Source of the DNA: Chitinophaga sp. HK235
GTDB lineage: Bacteria; Bacteroidota; Bacteroidia; Chitinophagales; Chitinophagaceae
Reading direction: 5' to 3'
NCBI RefSeq assembly: GCF_018255755.1
Contig: NZ_CP073766.1
Span: forward strand, 6,198,501-6,262,500
Length of the DNA: 64,000 bases
Shown: positions 17,713 through 26,602 of the stretch, in pieces
How positions within the stretch are numbered: the first letter of the stretch is position 1
How the letters are laid out: every line of letters begins with the position of its first letter
Position numbers and translations under genes: made by a program
Notes under the pieces: model-generated
Database searches by the model: none
What the model was told of the DNA's origin: nothing
Seen by the model: only the letters and a program-made list of their open reading frames with translations

Positions 17713-17924
17713 TGCATCACCAAAAAACGATAGTCATGCGTATCTGGGAGTTATTTCATCAGTATAAGCTGATCGTGATTGAAGCCATACTGCTGATGAC
17801 AGCACTGGCAGGTCTGTGGAGGATTAACAATGTGTTCCTGTCCTTTGTCTGTGGTGTCAGCGCAGGGTTGTTGTTTTACAGACTGGGTGAACGTATTGCC
17901 CAACACAGGATACGCAAGGCATAA
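17712..17924 (+). CDS. Small membrane protein inserted between nuoE and nuoF
   Basis: A 70-residue protein with two hydrophobic segments (about 18-36 and 39-55), a short N-terminal polar stretch and a basic C-terminus (RIAQHRIRKA). The ATG overlaps the nuoE stop by one base, so it is translated together with nuoE. It was not recognised as any known complex I subunit and is not in the canonical nuoA-N set. Codon use looks like the neighbours. It could be a lineage-specific accessory or assembly factor of complex I, but that rests only on position. Confidence 0.7.
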   Translation: MHHQKTIVMRIWELFHQYKLIVIEAILLMTALAGLWRINNVFLSFVCGVSAGLLFYRLGERIAQHRIRKA

Positions 17925-17991
17925 AAGATATATCATACAAATCTGTTGATGGTGCTGGTTTATCTATCACCATTAAACCATAAGGAAGAAA

Positions 17992-19356
17992 ATGGGACGC
18001 AAATTACTGTTAGACAAAGCACACATAGAAGGTATCCGGTATTATGATACTTACCGGAGCAACGGCGGTTATGCTGCAGCAGAGAAAGCGCTGAAATCCA
18101 TGGGGCCTGATGCCGTAGTGGAAGAAGTGAAAAAAAGCGGCCTCAGAGGTCGTGGTGGTGCAGGTTTCCCTACCGGTCTGAAATGGAGTTTCATCGCCAA
18201 ACCGGAAGGTGTTCCCCGTTACCTCGTGTGCAATGCGGACGAATCTGAGCCAGGTACTTTCAAAGACCGTTACCTGATGGAGTTCATCCCTCACCTGCTG
18301 ATAGAAGGCCTGCTCATATCCAGTTTTGCCCTGGGTGCTAACAGTGCGTATATCTATATCCGTGGCGAATATGCCTGGATTCCGGATATCCTGGAACAGG
18401 CCATCGCAGAAGCGAAAAACAAAGGCTGGCTGGGTAAAAACATCCTCGGCACCGGCTTTGACCTCGAAATATATGTACAACGCGGCGCCGGCGCTTATAT
18501 CTGCGGGGAAGAAACAGCCCTGCTGGAATCGCTGGAAGGTAAACGCGGCAACCCCCGTATCAAACCACCATTCCCAGCCGTAAAAGGTTTATGGGGATGC
18601 CCTACCGTGGTAAACAACGTAGAAACCATCGCAGCCGTAGTTCCTATCATTAACATCGGCGGCGACGAATATATCAAATTCGGTATCGGCAAATCTACCG
18701 GTACCAAACTCATCTCTGCCTGTGGTAATATCAACAAACCCGGCGTTTATGAGATCGAAATGAACATCTCTGTAGAAGAATTTATCTATTCCGATGAATA
18801 CTGCGGAGGCATCAAAGGTGGTAAACGCCTGAAAGCCTGCATCCCCGGCGGTTCTTCCGTACCGGTGCTGCCGGCCAACCTGCTGCTGAAAACAGCCAAA
18901 GGCGAAACCCGTATGATGACCTACGAAAGCCTGAACGACGGCGGCTTTGCCACCGGCTCCATGCTGGGCTCCGGCGGTTTCATCGTGATGGACGAAGACC
19001 AGTGCATTGTACGCAACACCCTCACCTTTGCCCGTTTCTACCACCACGAAAGCTGCGGTCAGTGCAGCCCTTGCCGTGAAGGTACCGGCTGGATGAAAAA
19101 AGTCCTGCACAACATCGAATACGGAAAAGGTAAAATGAGTGATATAGATCTGTTGTGGGATATTCAGCGGAAAATAGAAGGCAACACCATCTGCCCGCTC
19201 GGCGACGCCGCCGCATGGCCGGTTGCTGCTGCCATCCGTCACTTCCGCGATGAGTTTGAATGGCATGTGAAACACCCGGATGAAGCGCTTACCCGTAACT
19301 TCGGACTGGCGCACTATGCTGACCCGCTTCCTTTACCGGAACCAGCAGCTGTATAG
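17992..19356 (+). CDS. nuoF: NADH-quinone oxidoreductase subunit F
   Basis: 51-kDa-type subunit that binds NADH and FMN and carries 4Fe-4S cluster N3. The NADH/FMN motifs are GRGGAGFPTGLKW (about 43-56) and GAGAYICGEETALL (about 164-177). The N3 ligands are in ESCGQCSPCREG (about 351-362), and the fourth is in NTICPLGD near 398. It has 454 residues. The small membrane-protein gene sits 67 bases upstream and nuoG 105 bases downstream. Confidence 0.97.
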   Translation: MGRKLLLDKAHIEGIRYYDTYRSNGGYAAAEKALKSMGPDAVVEEVKKSGLRGRGGAGFPTGLKWSFIAKPEGVPRYLVCNADESEPGTFKDRYLMEFIPHLLIEGLLISSFALGANSAYIYIRGEYAWIPDILEQAIAEAKNKGWLGKNILGTGFDLEIYVQRGAGAYICGEETALLESLEGKRGNPRIKPPFPAVKGLWGCPTVVNNVETIAAVVPIINIGGDEYIKFGIGKSTGTKLISACGNINKPGVYEIEMNISVEEFIYSDEYCGGIKGGKRLKACIPGGSSVPVLPANLLLKTAKGETRMMTYESLNDGGFATGSMLGSGGFIVMDEDQCIVRNTLTFARFYHHESCGQCSPCREGTGWMKKVLHNIEYGKGKMSDIDLLWDIQRKIEGNTICPLGDAAAWPVAAAIRHFRDEFEWHVKHPDEALTRNFGLAHYADPLPLPEPAAV

Positions 19357-19461
19357 TTCCGCCAGGGCGCTAAGATTCACAGAATAGTCAATAAATTATA
19401 ATAACATAAACTTTGCTGCATCGCTTCTATATAAAGCCCTGTAAGCAAAAAATATAATAAG

Positions 19462-20550
19462 ATGGCGGAGGAAAAAAAATTATTCAAGGTTAAGATCGAT
19501 AACATCTCCGTAGAGGTCGAACCTGGTACAACGATACTGAATGCGGCCCGGAAGATAGGTGGGGATGTAGTGCCGCCGGCTATGTGCTACTATTCCAAGT
19601 TACAGGGCAGCGGTGGTAAATGCCGTACCTGTCTGGTAAAAGTGTCCAAAGGCTCCGATGCCGATCCGCGCCCGATGCCTAAACTGGTGGCCAGCTGCCG
19701 TACTACCGTAATGGACGGTATGGAAGTAGCCAACATCACTTCTCCTGAAGTACAGGAAGCCCGTAAGGGTGTAGTAGAATTCCTGCTGCTCAACCACCCG
19801 CTCGACTGCCCCGTTTGCGACCAGGCCGGTGAATGCGACCTGCAGAACCTGAGCTACGAACACGGCGCTGAAGCTACCCGCTACGAATTCAAACGCAGAA
19901 CATTCGATAAAATCGATATCGGCGACAAAATACAGCTGCACATGACCCGTTGCATCCTTTGCTACCGTTGTGTGTATACCGCTGACCAGCTGACGGAAAA
20001 ACGTGAACACGGCATACTCGGCCGTGGCGACGCTTCCGAAATCAGCACTTATATCCATCAGTCTCTCGACAACGAGTTTATCGGCAACGTGATCGACGTT
20101 TGCCCGGTAGGCGCACTGACGGATAAGACCTTCCGTTTCAAAAACCGTGTATGGTTCCTGAAACCGGTAGATGCTCACCGTAACTGCGAAAATCCTAAAT
20201 GCTGTGGTAAAACCGTATTGTGGATGCGTGGTGACGAGGTGTTCCGCGTAACAGCCCGTAAAGATCAATACGGTGAAGTGGAAGACTTTATCTGTAACAC
20301 CTGCCGTTTCGAGAAAAAGGAAAAATCAGACTGGATCATTGAAGGGCCGCGCAAAATTGACCGTCACAGTGTTATTTCTCAGGGCCATTACGTAAATACC
20401 GTTAAACCGAAAGATCCACTGGTGGAGGTATTGGATGGCAGACAGCCCAAGCTGCTGTTTGATATCCACACTCAAAGCCAGGTAAACAGACCGGATATCG
20501 ATCTGTCAAAGATCGAAGGTCCTGCTCACTCGGACGATTTTAATAAGTAA
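19462..20550 (+). CDS. nuoG: NADH-quinone oxidoreductase subunit G, short form
   Basis: 75-kDa-type iron-sulfur subunit of complex I. The N-terminal clusters are complete: N1b 2Fe-2S (C42, C54, C57, C79), N5 4Fe-4S (H112, C116, C119, C125) and N4 4Fe-4S (C164, C167, C170, C214). The protein stops at 362 residues, while typical NuoG proteins are 700-900 because they carry a large C-terminal molybdopterin-oxidoreductase-like domain. Here only a short tail remains after about residue 225, with extra cysteines in NPKCC and ICNTC. The frame ends with a normal stop and nuoH follows directly, so this is a natural short form, not a frameshift. Confidence 0.93.
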   Translation: MAEEKKLFKVKIDNISVEVEPGTTILNAARKIGGDVVPPAMCYYSKLQGSGGKCRTCLVKVSKGSDADPRPMPKLVASCRTTVMDGMEVANITSPEVQEARKGVVEFLLLNHPLDCPVCDQAGECDLQNLSYEHGAEATRYEFKRRTFDKIDIGDKIQLHMTRCILCYRCVYTADQLTEKREHGILGRGDASEISTYIHQSLDNEFIGNVIDVCPVGALTDKTFRFKNRVWFLKPVDAHRNCENPKCCGKTVLWMRGDEVFRVTARKDQYGEVEDFICNTCRFEKKEKSDWIIEGPRKIDRHSVISQGHYVNTVKPKDPLVEVLDGRQPKLLFDIHTQSQVNRPDIDLSKIEGPAHSDDFNK

Positions 20551-20554
20551 GCAT

Positions 20555-20580
20555 CGTAATTCGTAATCGTAACTTATAAC
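20555..20580. repeat. AT-rich CGTAATTCGTAAT-type repeat between nuoG and nuoH
   Basis: Tandem CGTAAT words fill most of the 35-base spacer before the nuoH start. They are of the same type as the sequences at 15392-15410, 22766-22783 and 28093-28119. Confidence 0.45.
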
Positions 20581-20585
20581 TGGAA

Positions 20586-21629
20586 ATGACGTTATTAAGC
20601 ATAGACTGGTTTTTTATTCTTGAGAAAATACTGCTGATATCCGCAGTGTTGGTACTGTCACTGGTAGTGGCCATGTACTCTACCTGGGGCGAAAGAAAGG
20701 TGGCTGCCTGGATTCAGGACCGTTTAGGCCCTAACCGTGCAGGTCCAATGGGATTGCTGCAACCCCTGGCAGATGGTGGTAAACTCTTCTTCAAGGAAGA
20801 GATCATCCCCACCAACTCCAACCGGTTCCTCTTCATCCTGGGTCCTTCCATCGCCATGCTGGTAGCCTGTATGACCAGCGCCGTAATTCCATGGGGCGAC
20901 ACCCTGACCATTGCCGGCCGCACCATTTCCTTGCAGGTGGCTGATGTAAACATCGGTATCCTGTTCATCTTCGGTGTGGTGAGCATGGGCGTATACGGTA
21001 TTATGATCGGTGGCTGGGCATCCAACAACAAATACTCCCTGCTGGCGTCTGTGAGGGCTGCCTCCCAGATCATCTCCTACGAACTGCCAATGGGTCTGGC
21101 GCTGATCGCATTGCTGATGCTGACCGGCACCCTGAGCCTGAAGGAAATCGTGGAGCAGCAACGTCATAGCCTGTGGAACGTGGTATACCAGCCGCTGGGC
21201 TTCTTTATCTTCCTGATATGTGCTTTTGCGGAAACTAACCGTACGCCGTTTGACCTGCCGGAAGCAGAGAACGAGCTGAATGGCGGTTACCACCTGGAAT
21301 ACTCTTCCATGAAACTGGGCTTTTACCTCTTTGCGGAATATATCAACATGTTTGTCAGCTCTGCGCTGATGGCCACTATGTATTTCGGCGGATATGCCTT
21401 CCCTGGCATGGACAGCCTGGGCCTTAGTCCCAATCTGCTCACCATACTGGGCTTCCTGGCATTGTTTGTCAAAATACTGGTGTTTATATTCTTCTTTATG
21501 TGGGTACGGTGGACGATCCCAAGATTCCGTTATGATCAGCTGATGCGTCTGGGCTGGAGAGTGATGATCCCGCTGGCACTGGCGAACATGCTGATTACCG
21601 GAGCAACTGTATTGGCTCGTCAACACTAA
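20586..21629 (+). CDS. nuoH: NADH-quinone oxidoreductase subunit H
   Basis: ND1-type membrane subunit that joins the peripheral arm and forms the quinone chamber entrance, with about eight or nine helices in 347 residues. Signature stretches are ERKVAAWIQDRLGPNRAGP (about 37-55), SYELPMGLALIALL and FAETNRTPFDLPEAENELNG, whose charged residues face the quinone chamber. It lies directly before nuoI. Confidence 0.97.
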   Translation: MTLLSIDWFFILEKILLISAVLVLSLVVAMYSTWGERKVAAWIQDRLGPNRAGPMGLLQPLADGGKLFFKEEIIPTNSNRFLFILGPSIAMLVACMTSAVIPWGDTLTIAGRTISLQVADVNIGILFIFGVVSMGVYGIMIGGWASNNKYSLLASVRAASQIISYELPMGLALIALLMLTGTLSLKEIVEQQRHSLWNVVYQPLGFFIFLICAFAETNRTPFDLPEAENELNGGYHLEYSSMKLGFYLFAEYINMFVSSALMATMYFGGYAFPGMDSLGLSPNLLTILGFLALFVKILVFIFFFMWVRWTIPRFRYDQLMRLGWRVMIPLALANMLITGATVLARQH

Positions 21630-21681
21630 TTTCTTTTACTTTATACACACTTTCGGGTGTGGACTAAATAAAGCATTTCTT

Positions 21682-22188
21682 ATGCAATCATTAACAAACA
21701 GGGCAAAACCGGTAGACCGTAGCCCGATGACCCTTGCGGAAAAAATGTACATTCCTGCCATTGCGAAAGGCATGAGCATTACCCTCAAGCACTTATTCAA
21801 ACGTAAGGCTACCGTAAGTTTCCCGGAACAGAGACGTCAATTCAGCCCGGTATTCCGTGGTTTGCACGTACTGAACCGTGATGAGGAAGGTCGTGAAAGA
21901 TGCACCGCCTGCGGCCTTTGTGCTGTAGCCTGCCCGGCAGAAGCCATTACTATGGAAGCTGCTGAAAGGAAGCCCGGAGAGGAAAATCTGTACAGGGAAG
22001 AAAAATATGCGGCCAGGTATGAGATCAACATGCTGCGTTGTATTTTCTGCGGATTCTGTGAAGAAGCCTGCCCCAAAGATGCCATTTACATGTCTGAAAC
22101 CTTTGCTCCTTCCAACTATCAGCGTAAAGGCTTCATTTATGGAAAGGATGATCTGTTGATTCCTAATCCGAAACAACAGGGTAAATAA
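21682..22188 (+). CDS. nuoI: NADH-quinone oxidoreductase subunit I
   Basis: 23-kDa-type ferredoxin subunit with two 4Fe-4S clusters (N6a and N6b). The ligand sets are C74, C77, C80, C84 and C120, C123, C126, C130. It has 168 residues, with a short N-terminal helix that contacts the membrane arm. Neighbours are nuoH and nuoJ. Confidence 0.97.
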   Translation: MQSLTNRAKPVDRSPMTLAEKMYIPAIAKGMSITLKHLFKRKATVSFPEQRRQFSPVFRGLHVLNRDEEGRERCTACGLCAVACPAEAITMEAAERKPGEENLYREEKYAARYEINMLRCIFCGFCEEACPKDAIYMSETFAPSNYQRKGFIYGKDDLLIPNPKQQGK

Positions 22189-22240
22189 TATTATTCACAG
22201 TGCGCATTAGCTAAAAATACAATAGTCAAACATAGCAGAG

Positions 22241-22741
22241 ATGGGAATGAGTATACAACAAATAATTTTCATGGTGCTTTCTGTCATCGCCCTGGTTTCG
22301 GCATTGGGCGTAGTACTGAGCAAGAATCCTGTGACGAGCGTATTGTGTCTGATCGTAACCTTCTTTACCATTGCAGGGCATTATATCATGCTGAACGCCC
22401 AGTTTCTGGCCGTGGTGCATATTATTGTGTATGCCGGTGCGATCATGGTATTGTTCCTTTATGTGATGATGCTGATGAATCTGAATGCAGAGCTGGAGCC
22501 CCAGAAGCGTAACTGGCTGAAATATGCCGGCGCTATCAGCGGTGGTGCCTTACTGGTAGTACTGGTAGCTGCCCTGCGTGATGCCAGCATGCCTGCAATC
22601 GGTACAGCATCCACAGATATAGGGTTGATCAAAAACCTGGGACAGATGTTATTCAAGCAATATGTAGTGCCATTTGAGGTGAGCAGTATCCTGTTCCTTA
22701 GCGCCATGGTGGGTGCAGTTGTTATTGGTAAAAAAGACTAA
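22241..22741 (+). CDS. nuoJ: NADH-quinone oxidoreductase subunit J
   Basis: ND6-type membrane subunit of complex I, 166 residues with about five helices. The conserved segment QFLAVVHIIVYAGAIMVLFLYVMML contains the family's pi-bulge helix. A second in-frame ATG at 22247 is also a possible start. It is followed by a small hairpin and an AT-rich repeat before nuoK. Confidence 0.96.
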   Translation: MGMSIQQIIFMVLSVIALVSALGVVLSKNPVTSVLCLIVTFFTIAGHYIMLNAQFLAVVHIIVYAGAIMVLFLYVMMLMNLNAELEPQKRNWLKYAGAISGGALLVVLVAALRDASMPAIGTASTDIGLIKNLGQMLFKQYVVPFEVSSILFLSAMVGAVVIGKKD

Positions 22742-22747
22742 TACTAC

Positions 22748-22783
22748 ACGGGCTTTACAGGCCCGTTATTCGTAATTCCTAAT
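22748..22783 (+). repeat. Hairpin plus AT-rich repeat word between nuoJ and nuoK
   Basis: A 6-bp GC-rich stem (22748-22753 and 22761-22766) is followed by TTATTCGTAATTCCTAAT, another member of the CGTAATTC-type repeats in this operon. It may act in mRNA processing. It is too short to be a confident terminator inside an operon. Confidence 0.4.
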
Positions 22784-22791
22784 TTTTTATT

Positions 22792-23109
22792 ATGCCTGTT
22801 CAATATTACATATTCCTGAGTATCGCCCTGTTCTGTATTGGTGTGATGGGTGTATTGATGCGTCGTAATGCGATCATCATCTTCATGTGCATAGAGCTGA
22901 TGCTCAATGCGGTAAACCTGCTGCTGGTGTCTTTCTCCAAAATGTGGGCAGACGCAGGAAGAGTAGATGCCGGATCAGCGCAATTGTTTGTATTCTTTAT
23001 TATGGTGGTGGCAGCTGCGGAAGTGGCAGTAGGCCTGGCTATCATTACAATGGTCTACAGAAATACACATTCAGTAGATATAAACATTCTTAACAGGCTG
23101 AAAAATTAA
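22792..23109 (+). CDS. nuoK: NADH-quinone oxidoreductase subunit K
   Basis: ND4L-type membrane subunit, 105 residues and three helices. The conserved glutamates of helices 2 and 3 are visible in FMCIELMLNAVNL and AAAEVAVGLAII. The stop codon lies inside an 11-bp AT-rich inverted repeat. Confidence 0.97.
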   Translation: MPVQYYIFLSIALFCIGVMGVLMRRNAIIIFMCIELMLNAVNLLLVSFSKMWADAGRVDAGSAQLFVFFIMVVAAAEVAVGLAIITMVYRNTHSVDINILNRLKN

Positions 23110-23134
23110 TAATTCATCCTCTTAATTATTAATT
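23104..23134. repeat. AT-rich inverted repeat overlapping the nuoK stop
   Basis: Perfect 11-bp arms (23104-23114 and 23124-23134) around a 9-base loop. The right arm with its flanking CCTCT resembles the right arm of the repeat at 59277-59361, suggesting a dispersed family. Confidence 0.55.
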
Positions 23135-23162
23135 GTTTCGACGTCGTAAATAGAATTGATAA

Positions 23163-25061
23163 ATGATTAATCTAGTTTGGCTGGTACCATTTTTACCATT
23201 ATTGGGTTTCCTGGTGAATGGGTTGGGACGCAGATTTTTATCCAAGTCTCTGGTAGGATTTATCGGAAGCGGCTCTGTCCTCGTTTCCTTTGTGGTAAGC
23301 TTATTGATATTTTTTGAGGTGAAAGCCCCGGGATTTCAGGCACAGGTGGTACACCTGTTTAACTTTATCTCCGTCGGCAGCCTGCACATCCCCTTTGCAT
23401 TCCAGGTAGATCAACTGAGTGCATTATTTCTGCTGATCATTACCGGTGTGGGTACCCTCATCCACATCTACTCCACTTCTTACATGCATGATGAAAGCAA
23501 CGAAGGTTTTGCGAGATATTTTGCTTATCTCAACCTCTTCGTGTTTTCCATGTTGATACTGGTACTGGGCGCCAACTATGTGATGATGTTCATCGGATGG
23601 GAAGGCGTTGGTTTGTGCTCTTATCTGTTGATTGGTTTCTGGTTTAAAAACACCAGTTATAATAATGCAGCCAAAAAAGCATTCGTGATGAACCGCATTG
23701 GCGACCTCGGTTTCCTGCTCGGTATCTTCTTCATGATCATGCAGTTTGGTACTGTTACTTTCCCTGAAGTATTTGCCAAAGCGGCACCACTGGGTATGAA
23801 CAACCCAACCATTGCAGCCATTGCGATGCTGCTGTTTGTAGGTGCAATGGGTAAATCAGCTCAGATTCCTTTATATACCTGGTTGCCCGACGCGATGGCC
23901 GGTCCTACACCGGTATCAGCCCTGATCCACGCGGCTACCATGGTGACTGCCGGTATATACATGATTGCCCGCAGCAACGTGATTTATACGCTGGCACCGC
24001 ATATCCAGACGATAGTAGCTATCATTGGTCTGGCTACTGCTCTGTTTGCAGCTTCTATCGCGCTGAAACAAAACGACATCAAAAAAGTGCTGGCCTACTC
24101 TACAGTAAGCCAGCTGGGTTATATGTTCCTGGCACTGGGCGTAGGCGCGTATTCTGCTGCCGTATTCCACGTAATGACACACGCTTTCTTTAAAGCCCTG
24201 TTGTTCCTTGGTTCCGGCTCTGTTATCCACGCTATGGGCGGTGAACAGGATATCCGTAAAATGGGCGGTCTGAAAAAATACATGCCCACCACCAACTGGA
24301 CTTTCCTGGTAGGTTGCCTGGCGATTGCCGGTATCCCTGGTTTCTCCGGTTTCTTCTCCAAAGACGAAATACTGGCACATGCGTACGCCAGCAATCCGAT
24401 CCTATACGGACTGGGCCTGCTGGGCGCACTGATGACCGCTTTCTATATGTTCCGCCTGTACTACATCACTTTCTCCGGAAAATTCCGTGGTACACACGAG
24501 CAGGAACATCATCTGCATGAAAGTCCGTCTGCCATCACTATCCCCCTGATCATCCTGGCGGTACTCTCCATCTTCGGTGGTTATGTAGGATTACCGGAAG
24601 TATTTGGTACTAAAAACATGCTGGCAGAATACCTGTCACCTGTATTTGCGCCTTCTGCACCGTTTGTGACCGAACATCACCTGCCTCATTCCATGGAGTG
24701 GATGCTGATGGGACTGAGCAGCGTACTGGTGATCTGCTTTATCCTGGTAGCCCGTCAGAAATTTGCCGCTTATGAAGATACCGGCAAAGAAAACACTGGT
24801 CTGGCTAAAGTACTGGAAAACAAATGGTATGTGGATGAGCTGTACGATGCCATCATCGTAAAGCCTTTGCAGGAGCTTTCCCGTTTCTTCCGTGATACGG
24901 TTGAAAAAGCAGGTATCGACAAACTGGTAAATGGTGTTGGCCGCAGCGTACAATGGGGCAGCCAACAGATCCGCCTGATACAGAACGGACAGGTAGGTTT
25001 CTACATCTTTGCCATGGTAATCGGTATGATCTTATTATTTGTGATCGGATTCTTATTATAA
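23163..25061 (+). CDS. nuoL: NADH-quinone oxidoreductase subunit L
   Basis: Antiporter-like ND5-type subunit, 632 residues with about 15-16 membrane helices and the long C-terminal lateral helix plus a final hydrophobic segment. Key residues are within MFIGWEGVGLCSYLLIGFW (conserved Glu of helix 5) and PLYTWLPDAMAGPTPVSALIHAATMV (conserved Lys/His region). Part of the proton-pumping arm with nuoM and nuoN. Confidence 0.97.
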   Translation: MINLVWLVPFLPLLGFLVNGLGRRFLSKSLVGFIGSGSVLVSFVVSLLIFFEVKAPGFQAQVVHLFNFISVGSLHIPFAFQVDQLSALFLLIITGVGTLIHIYSTSYMHDESNEGFARYFAYLNLFVFSMLILVLGANYVMMFIGWEGVGLCSYLLIGFWFKNTSYNNAAKKAFVMNRIGDLGFLLGIFFMIMQFGTVTFPEVFAKAAPLGMNNPTIAAIAMLLFVGAMGKSAQIPLYTWLPDAMAGPTPVSALIHAATMVTAGIYMIARSNVIYTLAPHIQTIVAIIGLATALFAASIALKQNDIKKVLAYSTVSQLGYMFLALGVGAYSAAVFHVMTHAFFKALLFLGSGSVIHAMGGEQDIRKMGGLKKYMPTTNWTFLVGCLAIAGIPGFSGFFSKDEILAHAYASNPILYGLGLLGALMTAFYMFRLYYITFSGKFRGTHEQEHHLHESPSAITIPLIILAVLSIFGGYVGLPEVFGTKNMLAEYLSPVFAPSAPFVTEHHLPHSMEWMLMGLSSVLVICFILVARQKFAAYEDTGKENTGLAKVLENKWYVDELYDAIIVKPLQELSRFFRDTVEKAGIDKLVNGVGRSVQWGSQQIRLIQNGQVGFYIFAMVIGMILLFVIGFLL

Positions 25062-25094
25062 ACCAATAGCGGAAGTTACAAGCGCAGATAAATT

Positions 25095-26510
25095 ATGTTG
25101 ACAGTTTTATTAATATTGATTCCTTTCATAGCAGGCCTTATTGCATTTGGCCTGAAAGGGTCCGGACCGAAGGTGCTGGGCATGATTGCATCCCTGGCGT
25201 CGGTGGCAATAGCAATAGGAGCTGGGTGCACTTTTCATGCCTCACCCGACAAACTTTCTTTTGTTGCCAGCTGGATTCCCCAATTGGGAAGTCAGTTCAG
25301 GGTAGGATTGGATGGTATGGGCGTGATGCTGTGTTTATTGACAGCTATCGCTTTTCTCCTTGTTTTCATCACCATTTACAACCGCGATATCGAAAGGCCT
25401 AACGGCTTTTACGGATTGATGTTGTTATCGCAGGCTGGTCTGATAGGCGTTTTCACCGCTTTCGACGCGCTGCAGTTTTATATTTTCTGGGAACTGGCAC
25501 TGATACCGGTATATTTCCTCTGCTCTATGTGGGGCGGCGAAAAACGTATACCTGTTACCTTTAAATTCTTCGTGTATACTTTCCTGGGTTCACTGCTGAT
25601 GCTGGTAGGTATTATCTACCTGTATTTCCAGACCCCGGACCACTCTTTCAGCTGGACTTCCTTTACCAGTCTGCAGCTGAGCATGGGTGATCAGAAATGG
25701 CTGTTCTGGCTGTTCTTTGTGGCATTCGCCATCAAGATGCCGGTATTTCCTTTCCACACCTGGCAGCCCGACACTTACGATCAGTCGCCTACTCCGGTGA
25801 CCATGATCCTGTCTGGTGTAATGGTGAAAATGGGTCTTTTCGGCCTGCTGCGCTGGCTGATGCCGGTAGTACCGCAAGGTGCAGCCATGTGGACTGACGT
25901 AGCTATCGTACTGTCTATCATCGGCATTATCTACGCTTCCTGCATCGCTATGGTACAGAGCGACCTGAAACGACTGATCGCTTATTCCTCCATCGCGCAC
26001 ATCGGCCTGATGAGCGCCGCTATTTTTGCACACAACGAACAAAGCACACAGGGTGTATTACTGCAGATGTTTAACCACGGTATCAACATTATCGGACTGT
26101 GGATCATCGTAGACGTAATCCAGAACCGCCTGGGGGTAAAAAATATGGACCAGCTGGGTGGCATGGCCCGCAAGGCGCCACGTATGGCCATCTTCCTCGT
26201 GATCATCAGCCTGGCCAACATCGGCTTACCGCTGACCAACGGGTTTATCGGTGAATTCCTGATGTTCAGCGGCCTGTTCCAGTACAACCACTGGTTCATG
26301 GCTTTTGCCGGACTGGGTATCATCCTGGCAGCAGTTTATACGTTGAATATGATCCAGAAAGTGATTTTCGGCGAAGGAAATACATTGACAGACAGCACTA
26401 CAGACTTACAGCCCGGTGAAACCCTGGCATTGAGCCTGATAGTGATCATGATCTTTGTGCTGGGTGTTTATCCTCAGCCTATGCTGGATCTGGTAAGCAA
26501 GGTATTTTAA
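25095..26510 (+). CDS. nuoM: NADH-quinone oxidoreductase subunit M
   Basis: Antiporter-like ND4-type subunit, 471 residues with about 14 helices. The conserved Glu is in FYIFWELALIPVYFL, the Lys in AIKMPVFPFHTWQPD and the DQSPTPVTMILSGVMVKMG stretch. It ends directly at a long palindrome (26511-26569) that lies between it and nuoN. Confidence 0.97.
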   Translation: MLTVLLILIPFIAGLIAFGLKGSGPKVLGMIASLASVAIAIGAGCTFHASPDKLSFVASWIPQLGSQFRVGLDGMGVMLCLLTAIAFLLVFITIYNRDIERPNGFYGLMLLSQAGLIGVFTAFDALQFYIFWELALIPVYFLCSMWGGEKRIPVTFKFFVYTFLGSLLMLVGIIYLYFQTPDHSFSWTSFTSLQLSMGDQKWLFWLFFVAFAIKMPVFPFHTWQPDTYDQSPTPVTMILSGVMVKMGLFGLLRWLMPVVPQGAAMWTDVAIVLSIIGIIYASCIAMVQSDLKRLIAYSSIAHIGLMSAAIFAHNEQSTQGVLLQMFNHGINIIGLWIIVDVIQNRLGVKNMDQLGGMARKAPRMAIFLVIISLANIGLPLTNGFIGEFLMFSGLFQYNHWFMAFAGLGIILAAVYTLNMIQKVIFGEGNTLTDSTTDLQPGETLALSLIVIMIFVLGVYPQPMLDLVSKVF

Positions 26511-26569
26511 GATTTGGGTATTTTGATATTTAGGTATTTAAAATGACGAAATATCAAAATACCCAAATC
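26511..26569. repeat. Long perfect AT-rich inverted repeat between nuoM and nuoN
   Basis: Perfect 21-bp arms (26511-26531 and 26549-26569) with a 17-base loop. The left arm starts one base after the nuoM stop. It may form a strong mRNA hairpin inside the operon, and the words TTTGGGTATTTTGATATTT recur in other spacers of the window. Confidence 0.75.
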
Positions 26570-26602
26570 AACAATTTTAAACGGGTTTTGTAACGCAACA
26601 AT

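Noticed and set aside
18589..19314. Minus-strand frame of 241 codons opposite nuoF
   Set aside because: It is antisense to conserved cluster-binding parts of NuoF and has no domain.
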